Shown: positions 55,387 to 64,000 of the stretch, one piece after another
Position numbering within the stretch: the stretch's first letter is position 1
Layout of the letters: each line of letters begins with the position of its first letter
From: Poecilobothrus nobilitatus
Taxonomy: Eukaryota; Arthropoda; Insecta; Diptera; Dolichopodidae
Direction: 5' to 3'
DNA length: 64,000 nt
NCBI GenBank assembly: GCA_947095535.1
Contig: OX352772.1
Location: 52,719,445 to 52,783,444 of the forward strand
The notes under the pieces: generated by a model
Seen by the model: only the letters and a program-made list of their open reading frames with translations
The model's database searches: none
Told to the model about the DNA's origin: nothing
Position numbers and translations under genes: made by a program

Positions 55387-55532
55387 ACCCAAGGAATGTG
55401 GGTTCGAATCCCACACAAGTCGTAAGAATTATTCTCCCTTACGACATTTACAGTCACGCCGGAACAGAAAAAGCCGTGTAATTTCCTATTCTCATTTATG
55501 TGGCAGAGAAATGCATTAAAAAAAAAAAAATT
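55387..55532 (+). mobile_element. S2 tRNA-derived SINE, copy c, plus strand with poly-A tail
   Basis: It begins inside the tRNA head ('cccaaggaatgtgggttcga', with a perfect B box GGTTCGAATCC at 55402-55412). Next come the family hairpin GTCGTAAG .. CTTACGAC (55420-55446), 'atttacagtcacgccgg', 'cgtgtaatttc' and 'tcatttatgtggcagagaa', and then a 13-base A tail at 55518-55530. The only plus-strand S2 copy; it fixes the 3' end of the family. Confidence 0.75.
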
Positions 55533-56800
55533 ACAAATTTTTCTAAACTATTTACGGAGATCCAACCGTACACTGTTCCTATAACAAAACTGCAAAAAGC
55601 GATTTAAAAAATTATAGTAGTACACTTTTTGTGAGTCAATAAGCCCACTTTCAAGATGACGTTCAAGATGAATTTAAAAATGTCACATAATTTTTAATTT
55701 TTTATTAAATTATTTAAATAAATATTGTATTAATTAATTTATTCCTTGATTTTGTAGGTAGGTTTACAATAGGAATTCAGAGACGCGATGAAACTAAAGT
55801 TCATTCAATAATATACATTTTTTCTATAACCCCATCTAATAAAACTATCCACTCCATTATACCTTTTCTATATACTATAGATTTAAATATTTATTTTCCA
55901 AAAAAATTTAAAATTGATTATAAGTTAGCCCTTATTATTAAATATTTTCAAGTGAATTAGGTTAAATTTTCAAATTTAATCTTTTATGGAGGAGGAAAAA
56001 GGTTAGTTACCCCTTATTCTTATACATGAATGAATGAAGAGAAAATGATATATTAATTTTTTCTTTAACAATTACCTTATAAATTACTAAAATTTAACAT
56101 GTCAACAAAATAGATCCTTTTATTATATTTTACAATAATCTAATTTTCATTTATATACCTTTTTCTATATTTTTCATTCCCTTTCCATAACCCAATTTTT
56201 TTTTTTTTTGGAAAAATCAATTTTTAAAACGGAATTGAAACTTCCTTTTAAACAGAAAAAAATTAAATCAATTTTTTATTTTCTGTTTTGAAAACGGATA
56301 AAGATTCTTTTTTTTTTTAATGTTTTGTGAAAAAAATGTGGGTGGAAAAAATTTTCCTAGAATTCAGAAAAAACTGGAAAAAAGAAAAATTATTAGAGAA
56401 TTTCCCTTGCATTTATGCTTTTATAATTGTGTATGAAATTGAGAATTCCGATTTTTCTTATAAATTAAAAAAAAAAAAAGAAAATCAATTTACGCAATTT
56501 ATATATTTTATTTGTAAATAACGTCAATAATTAACTCAGCTCTGCATTGGCCACTTTTATTGTCTCAAAAAAAAAAAAAAGTTTAAGTGAGTAACAGAGT
56601 GAGTAACATGTTATATGTAGTATTTTCGGACAAATTTAACAATAAAAGTTCCCTCTTTGTATATTCGTCTCTCTCTGGGCATTTATATATGACGAATGAT
56701 TCATATTAATCCCGTTATTTATTTATAGTCTCTTCGTTTAGCCCATATTTGTTCAAAATTAAAAATGGTATTGTACGTCCAATTCCACCTTTAATATAAA
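55533..56800. other. A+T-rich stretch, no gene seen
   Basis: Nothing supported. 56540-56800 is less biased. A short inverted similarity around 'aaaacgga' lies at 56225-56300. Confidence 0.4.
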
Positions 56801-57179
56801 TTCTATGGTTTTCAATATAGAGCTTGCTTTATTTTGTTTTCACCTCACATTGAAGCCTTTGTTTGTAGTGATCCTCAAGATTACTGCTAAAATGATATTA
56901 TACTTCACTGCGATAATATACCACTGTTTTGACTTCATAATTTCAATTACTACTGAAACAATTATCGATAGTAGAACTTTATTGCAAAGTCTATACTTCT
57001 CCTATTACATTTTTTCATATTTTTATATGAATCGAATACGATTTTTAAAGCTACCTGGATATTTAATTCTTGTGTCATTCTTGCATTCATCAGTCATCTT
57101 ACATCAAACATCTTTTATAATGAAAGATATTTCAGCTATTGTAAGCGTACATTTATGTTTAAAGTTTTATTCATTTTGA

Positions 57180-59240
57180 TTTCTTATTTTGTTTTTTTTT
57201 TTGGTTATTTTTTTAAATCACAATTGTCCCAAAAAGACCTTTTACAACACCTTCCCGTTCTACGAGTATATATCTTGCGAGTATATTCCTCCCTCTCTTT
57301 CTCTCTCTTTCTTTTTATTTGAATATATAAATTAGACTGGGATTTTCTTTTATTTATGTTTATGAATTAAATTTTTCTTCTTTTAAAGTTAATGTGCGTC
57401 GGGACTAAAATAGCTACAATCAACAGTAATGGATGAAAACAAGAATAAAAATAATAATAACCATAATAATAAAAACAACATTGGCAAGAGAAAAGAGGAG
57501 ATTATAAGAGAAAAAAAAAACAAATACCAAAATAATATTATCTTTATCAAGTTATTTTGGTTTATCGTTTTTTTTTTTTTTTGTGCCTTTATGTTTTATC
57601 GTAAAAAATTAAAATGAATTTTATAAATCTTTAAAAAAAAAATATTTATTTATAGAATAAATGTCATATTTAAAGCATCGAAATGGAAAAAAATATACTT
57701 GTACATACATTCATATTATATTACTGAGAACTGAGAAATGAATTGATGTTTTTAAAATATTTATTTTGATAATATTAAAAATTCGTTTGCAAGGTTAACT
57801 GAAATATTTTTGACCAATAAGCTGAAATAATTGTAATAGTTCCGTTTCAGCAGGATATAAGCGTTATTTAAAAATATTGAAAGAAAAATGCAGGATTTGT
57901 GTTCAAGAGTTGTTCATAGATACGGGTTTCTTTTTTAAATTGAATTTGAAAGTTTTGTTTTTTGTCACTAACTTTGATTTTTGTATTAAGTATTACATGT
58001 TGTATTACCGTATTACCGTTACATAATAATTATGACGTATAACTATGCAGGGATATCGCCAAAAGGACTTAATAGAACAATTAAAAAAAATGACAAGACG
58101 TCTCTTTCAACAAAAGTTAAGGTTAAATAAAACGTTTAAATATTATTACCTTTTTTTAAGATCAGTTTTTTTGGATTCTCGAATGCTAGGAACAGGTTCT
58201 TTCAACATCTTATTTTATTTAAAAAAACGATAATTTCATCATTTATTGTTTTTTTTTTTTTTTTCAACCTTTTTTAATAATAATTAGAAGTTTTGATAAT
58301 CAAAATTAGTTCTTCAGATGAAAAATAAAGTTGATTCGATTTTGTTTTATAATTTTATATTTACTACAGACTATTAAAACATTAAACATTTGTTTGACAT
58401 TTCTTTTATGTTGTTGCAATTTCTTTTGTTTTACAATTTTTGTACCAAACTTAAATATAAGTAGGTATAATATTAGTCTCCCTTTTAAAAATTAAATTTA
58501 AAAAAAAATGTACTCATTCATTTCTTTTTTCAATAATAAATTAAACTCTTAATATAACATAAAGCTCTATAAGGTTAACGTGTATAAATTGTCCATATAA
58601 TGAAGCACCTAACGTTGAAATATGAGCAAGGAGACGACGACTGTTTCTTATTATAAGTAAAATGAGGGAAGAATATTTAATAAATGAGCTAAAAGGTTTT
58701 TAAATAGGTTTAAAGGTTAAGAAATATGAAACGGATGAAAAAACTACAACAGGTAAAACAACAGCTTAGCCACATATTTAAGCAGTATCAACAATATTTA
58801 TAAAATCTTAACCCTTACCGTAAAACTGATACAGTGATAACTGATAACTTTTTAAGATTACCTGATGAAATATTCAAATGAATTTTGAAAACCTCTTAGG
58901 ATAATGCAGATATGTATAAAATTCTGTAACCTGTAAATTATTTGCCAAAACTTAGATTCTAATTTCGAAAACAGTTATCATCAACTAGATAATAAACTAG
59001 AGGGCAGATGAAGACGCAATTGTATCAGCATCCTTTTCAGAAATATTGAGTTACTTTTTTTAAAGTTTCAAATTTAAATTAAAATTATTTTAATACAACA
59101 TGAAATAAATATACTATTATTAACCAGAATATGTTAAGTTGTTTAGTATTTTGCTATTTACAAAACTTCAATTAAATCAATTAAAAAAAAAGAATCTCTA
59201 AAACATTTTCAATCCATACATCTGTGAAATTATAAAATTT
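57180..59240. other. A+T-rich stretch, no gene seen
   Basis: Contains a (CTCT)n tract at about 57290-57315 and poly-T at 57567-57582 and 58246-58264. The 62-codon frame at 58045-58233 opens after an AG-like site ('actatgcag') but is not recognisable. No supported gene. Confidence 0.4.
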
Positions 59241-59243
59241 TAT

Positions 59244-60807
59244 TATACCCGTACGATAGGATCGGGTATAATAAAATTACTCCTCCGTTTGTAACACCTC
59301 GAAATAAGCGAGCTAGATATACCTTCAAAGGTATGGATCGGATCAGAAAAAAATTCTAAGACTTTTGAGCCATGTCCGTCCGTCCGTCCGTCAGCACGCT
59401 AACTCAAAAACTAAGAAAGCTAGAATCTTGAAATTTACACAAAATATTCTGGGAGGTTCCCCATTTTTAGGTTCCCCATTTTTTTTGGTTGAGTTTGGAC
59501 CAAGCCTTAGGGTAGCTCTCGAACACCTAACTTTTAGATCCCGACATTTTTTTTGCAATAGAGCTATGAAATTTTAACTGCTGATAGATCTCACAAAAAT
59601 ATTAATTTTATTTTTAATAACTTTTTTTTGTAGCCCCACCCGTTACGGAGCTACAGCTCCCCAAAGGTTCAAAAAAGCTCTATATTTAAATTGTTATAGC
59701 ACAAGTTGTATAAGGTATATCTTCATTTTGAAAACGCCAAACGATTACTACTTTTATTAGCTTTAAAAATATATATACAATAAATATATATTTGTGGCAT
59801 ACGGTGTCTTAATTTACTGTTATGTGAAACTCAAATTTTGCAAAATCCTTCAACCCTTCTATCTGCTAAACGGTTTAAGTTGGAAACTTGAAATTTTTTG
59901 ACAGATGTTAGATCTTTGAAAATAAGTATGAGTCATTTCAGAAACTTTTTTTGTATCGCCCCCCGTTTAGGAGCTGTAAGGGGTCAAAAACTGAAAATTT
60001 CCTATTTTTAAACACCTGTAACTTGAACACCTGTTAAAATTTTTTTAAAGTAATACACAAAAATTAAAGCTTCAACATTATATTCTTATTTCTGTTAACA
60101 ACTTTTTTTAATAATATAGGGTTACTTTATAATTGACGAAAGTGTTACTTGATTTTTTCAAATTTTCTAACAAATCTCTTCAACAAATTTTTTTGGCATT
60201 TGTTTTACTCGATAATTTGAAATTGTTTAGGATATAATGCGTAGTACATAAAAATGCAAATAAATAAACAACATAACGGTTGCTTGAAGAATTTTTATTT
60301 ATATGATATTGATATATATACATACTTATATAATATCATGTTTATTTAGATATCGTATATGTCACTAGTGAATGAATGATAAGAGTATATATGTATATTA
60401 TATAGCGCCGTATTTACATACATATATGTATTTTATTGTACTTATAAGAAATTATTCTGTCAATGGAATATTTAAATATAATATAATATAATATTTAAAA
60501 TTATATTTACTATTTTGTACTAAGTAAATTTAATATACATTTACCGCTTAGTATTAAATGGTACTATAGAATATTTGAAAAAGTTTTGGATTGATAATCT
60601 GCTTTTGAAGAATGTACATATAAACATATAGTTTGAATATATGTACAACCCATAGTTCTAGAAATTATAAAATTCATCCAAATTATTTTAAAATACTAAA
60701 ATATTAAAAAAATAATATTGTAAGCAGAGTGACAGGCTGTGAACATACTAACGGTTCGTACGGGTATCTAAGAGTTGACAAAGTCAACTGTATTCTTCCT
60801 CGTTTTT
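59244..60807 (+). mobile_element. HINE-B copy 2, complete Helentron-like element
   Basis: It has the same ends, array and hairpins as copy 1: TATACCCGTACGA at 59244, (GTCC)n at 59373-59391, inverse TCGTACGGGTAT at about 60756-60767, hairpin AGTTGAC / GTCAACT, end 'cctcgttttt'. Against copy 1 it differs by scattered substitutions, an 18-base difference near 60598 and small insertions near 59457 and 60235. The close similarity implies recent transposition of the family. The 70-residue frame at 59365-59577 is part of the element, not a gene. Confidence 0.85.
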
Positions 60808-60809
60808 CT

Positions 60810-61510
60810 AATCAATCTATCTGAAAATTAATACGATGGAGAAAAATATGAAAAACATGGAAAAATAATTACACATTTATATAATATTACTGAATATTGT
60901 TTAAAATTCTAAATAATAAAAAAAAAAAATCAATCAAGAAAAAGTAAAGGAAAATATCTTAAGTATTATATAACGTATAAGATAAGGCGTGAAAACTACT
61001 CTTTCATTCAATTTGAACCTTATTTTAATTATTTTAAAAATATTTTTATTTTAAATACATATAGCAAAAACAATTTCCAATTTTTATATTCTCTATATTA
61101 AATTTTTATTTAAAAAAAAAAAAGAAATCATGTCATGGGACCTATGAAATAATCCCAAAAACCCAAAACTCTTAACATTTTTAAATAATATCATATATTA
61201 TAACATAATGTGAACATTTAATCAAATAAGGTGTTCCACTATTGGTTAATAATAATGAATCATTTACACTAAGTCAAGTAATTGTCAATATTATATATAT
61301 TTAGTCTTTGACAATTTAATTGTAATCCAATATGTCAACTTCATTCAAATTGTGTATTAATTAAAGTAGTTCTCAGTTAATTATTGATATTTCAATTGAC
61401 AACATGTCATTTAGATAGTTTTGCTTCTTACTCTGAATAGAGTTTATACGTTTACTGAATTAACTACCACACTCATATGTAGAGTTAAAAAAACAATAAT
61501 GACACTTTAT
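60810..61510. other. A+T-rich stretch, no gene seen; cluster of TGACA words
   Basis: There is no gene. Between 61250 and 61505 the words TGACA/TGTCA occur at least six times, intermixed with TAATTA-type words. Whether this is regulatory or chance cannot be told. Confidence 0.3.
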
Positions 61511-61512
61511 AC

Positions 61513-61613
61513 GACACTTGATGTTTGTAACATTTGACGCTTGACGTTTGTAAAACTCCTTACATTTGTAACGTTTGTAACACAATGGCACTTGACGTTT
61601 GTAACACTCCTTA
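61513..61613. repeat. Short minisatellite of 'cacttgacgtttgtaac'
   Basis: Variants of 'cttga(c/t)gtttgtaa(c/a)' occur at 61517, 61540 and 61591, and 'acatttgtaacgtttgtaac' lies between. Units vary in length (about 15-25 bp). It directly precedes the candidate frame at 61614. Confidence 0.6.
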
Positions 61614-61786
61614 ACTCTCCTCGCAAGTATAGGATTAAAAAAATTAGCTCTGTTAACTCGATTCGAATTGTGTTTGGAAACGATACTTATGACATCACAG
61701 AGTTTATTTTACTCTACTCCGACATTTCGAAACCTAAAATTAAGAAACGAAACGCACCTCAGAAGACTTTAGTTATGATAATTTAA
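61614..61786 (+). CDS. Candidate terminal exon or relic of a transposon protein
   Basis: The frame is open from the minisatellite to a TAA at 61784-61786. From about 61620 the codons use C and G at third positions (AAC, GAC, ATC, TAC, TCC, CTC, TCG) far more than surrounding DNA. The product has mixed composition (NSIRIVFGNDTYDITEF is its centre). 'ctctcctcgcaag' before it could be a splice acceptor with a pyrimidine tract. No ATG suits the less biased part. It faintly recalls the segment before the zinc knuckles in LINE ORF1 proteins, but I cannot support that assignment. Confidence 0.25.
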
Positions 61787-61908
61787 TTTAAAATAAGCAA
61801 ATAACAACTATTGTAGATGATAATGAGCTTTTATTAATGGATTCCAATATAATTTGACTTTAATAATTTGAAAATTTTTATGCAATTTTTATGCATATTA
61901 TAGCAAAT

Positions 61909-62066
61909 TTTTTTTTAACGCATTTCTCTGCCACATAAATGTGAGCATGAAATTACACAGCCAGGAGTGGCTGTAAATCTCGTAAAGGAGAATTACCCTT
62001 ACGATGTGTGTGGGATTCAAACCTACGCTCCCTCGGTGTTTACAGAGTATTTAATACGTTCTTACA
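61909..62066 (-). mobile_element. S2 tRNA-derived SINE, copy d
   Basis: On the plus strand: T run (61909-61916), 'gcatttctctgccacataaatgtg', 'cagccaggagtggctgtaaat', 'ctcgtaaaggagaattacccttacgatg', 'gtgggattcaaacctacgctccctcgg', 'tgtttacagagtatttaatacg'. The order is identical to the other S2 copies, with the B box decayed to 'ggtttgaatccc' on the minus strand and the A box lost. Confidence 0.75.
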
Positions 62067-62070
62067 TAAA

Positions 62071-64000
62071 AACACTATACTTATCTACTTTGAAATTTGA
62101 AGTTTTGTTATTTAGAAAAACATGACAGATTTTCCTTGTGTTGTATTAAAATTTTTTATTTATTCCAAACTTCATAATATGTTCTCTATACTAGTCCAAT
62201 ATTGACATCTTGTAAAACACTCTGTATTCGACAAAATTTAGATACATTTTTTACATTTTTATAAAGTTTTATTTTCTTTTCTATTTTCATTTTATATAAA
62301 ATGTAATTTTTACTTTTGTTATTTTAAATATTTTACCTTTGGGATATCGAACCTTTTATATTTATCTTAAGATATAATGTAATACAACTTACATATATAT
62401 ACATGTATATTTATTTAATTATTTTGTAATACATAAATTTTGTTGTGATAATCGAAAAATAAAAAAAAAATAAACAAAAATCATTTCTATAATTTAATGT
62501 AAAAAGTTGAGATTTTAATTGAAATTTTATCTTTAAATTGAAATCAATCTGCAAAAAAAAAAAAAAATAAATTATCTGTTGAACGGGGATGTATTTTATT
62601 TTTTGTGAAAACAGATAGAAAATCTCAAAAATAAAAACTGATAAGTAAAAAAAAAAAAAATTAAAGTTTTCCTGTTAAAGTTAATTAAAAAACTAAAAAT
62701 AAATTTGCTTTTTTTTTTTTTATTTAAATATATATATATATCCATAATGGTGTTCGAAAGTGAAGAGAAATTTGCGATTAATAATTTATTTCATTTAATA
62801 TTTATATAATATTTAGATTATACAAGTTTTTTTTCCGGTGGAGCTTTTTCCTGAAAATTTGAGACAAAATTTTGAAAAATTTTTGTAATATGTAGTTTAA
62901 TTAAACTTAACATTTAATTTTCTTTTACATTGTACATTCGTTCAGAATTTGCATATAATACACAGATTTGCAGATTTCGCTGATGCACCAATCACATATC
63001 ATGTTGTCTGATTCGTATAATCTACAGATTTTTAAGGAAAACAACAACTTGTAGAAAATCTGTCAGAATTTAAAATCATAATTTACTTGAATTTTCCTTT
63101 CCTTATTTCCTACATTCTATTTCTGAGGTATTATAATCCTTTTGTAGCGCGGCATTTATCTCAATATTTTGGCTTCCCGTGGTGATTTTACCTGGTAAAA
63201 GTCCCACACTGCGAAGTTGGCTTAAATATTATTTGTATCTTTGAGGATTTTGCATCTGCCGCAGAAAAAAAAACTTTAATAAAGAAACATAGATTTAAAT
63301 AATTTGTTAAAATTTTTTTGTATATTTTGTATTATTTGTATTTGTATATATTTTGTATTTGTGTTTTATAATCTAATGTAATTGTTACAGCCGAAGAATC
63401 AATACATTAATGTATGTTTCAAAAAATTCAAGCTAATGGTTCTCACATGCTAAATTATATGTTGTCATTATAATGTCAATTAATTAATCAAAATTTCAGG
63501 TAATATACAACTTGACTGTTGCATCAGTTTTGTAATGTTAAAACTAAATCCTAAAATTAACTAAGAAAAGCTTACTGAAGGAATAATTTATCTGTTTTTT
63601 TTTTTTTTTTTTGTTGGTTAATTGTTTTTTTTTTATTATCTGAAATTCTTTGTAGATATCCTTTTATCTAATGTTATGAAAACTTCTAGGAGCTTCTAGG
63701 ATTGCTCTACCTATGTACATTTAACATCTGTTTGTATATATGTTTAAACCAAATTCTTTTGTCGTGCTCTTTTATCTACTTCAAATTCTTTTTGATTTTC
63801 GTTCAAGTAACCTCAAGTGGGTTCATTTAGCTAATGGTTTTTATTGTTCTTGCATGTCTTTATCAACTATTTTCTCGCACTAAGAACTTTAAATTAATGC
63901 TTGTTTTATTATTGAATCTGCAGGTTTGCTTACGAGATCACATAATAGCAATCCAAACCTATATGAATAATACTATTATGATGAAGATACAATAGCATCA
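62071..64000. other. A+T-rich stretch, no gene seen
   Basis: Nothing supported. 63130-63270 is less biased ('gtagcgcggcatttatc', 'ggcttcccgtggtgatttta', 'ccacactgcgaagttggc') without an open frame. A tandem 'cttctaggag' pair lies at 63685-63700. Poly-T runs lie at 62711-62721 and 63594-63614. Confidence 0.4.

Noticed and set aside
59365..59577. 70-codon plus-strand frame over the GTCC array
   Set aside because: It lies wholly inside HINE-B copy 2, and the same region in copy 1 does not keep a comparable frame.

Overview
The window looks like intronic or intergenic DNA from an insect, most probably a dipteran fly. It is extremely A+T-rich, full of long poly-A/poly-T runs, and has no long open reading frame on either strand. 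The fly assignment is an inference. It rests on Helentron/DINE-1-type non-autonomous elements with (GTCC)n arrays, a core resembling the 'atagctgccatacaac' stretch I know from fly DINE-1-like repeats, and internal tandem units of about 150 bp. I see no bacterial gene organisation, rRNA, intact tRNA gene or CRISPR array.

Most recognisable content is mobile DNA. (1) HINE-A (Helentron-like) has four well-preserved copies (25.9-27.7, 30.8-31.6, 40.2-41.4, 47.6-48.9 kb) and at least seven decayed ones (10.0, 13.8, 15.5, 17.3, 33.6, 43.9, 46.2 kb). (2) HINE-B has two near-identical copies of about 1.56 kb (44.57-46.12 and 59.24-60.81 kb), with a 5' hairpin, subterminal inverted repeats, a (GTCC)n array and a 3' hairpin. 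(3) HINE-C, with the 'agctgccatacaactt' core and 140-150 bp tandem units, lies at 0.9-1.35, 28.5, 35.8-36.3 and 37.7-37.9 kb. (4) tRNA-derived SINEs fall into at least three families: S1 has a compound hairpin tail (12.5, 35.3, 38.7-39.4, 50.4 kb, perhaps 8.6 kb), S2 has a GTCGTAAG hairpin (2.5, 13.1, 55.4, 61.9 kb), and S3-like copies lie at 44.1, 34.75 and 32.0 kb. (5) Inverted-repeat DNA elements lie at 4.20-4.46, 7.75-8.25, 29.16-30.0, 32.37/33.13, 32.8-33.04, 51.5-51.8 and 51.81-52.14 kb. (6) Local tandem duplications of 83, 101, 115, 148, 359 and 477 bp are scattered through the window.

Protein-coding evidence is thin. The best candidates are a 59-residue frame beginning MGCLCGK (3.6 kb), a minus-strand exon-like frame at 49.52-49.79 kb, two short overlapping basic frames inside the inverted-repeat element at 29.4-29.66 kb, a repeated and decaying frame at 52.3 kb with a broken relative at 16.0 kb, and a terminal-exon-like frame at 61.6 kb. 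I recognise none of them as a known family.

No genes cooperate here that I can support. The biology on view is layered insertion and internal amplification of non-autonomous transposons in a very A+T-rich fly genome. Between the listed elements lie long A+T-rich stretches in which I see nothing beyond homopolymers and microsatellites; these are noted individually.
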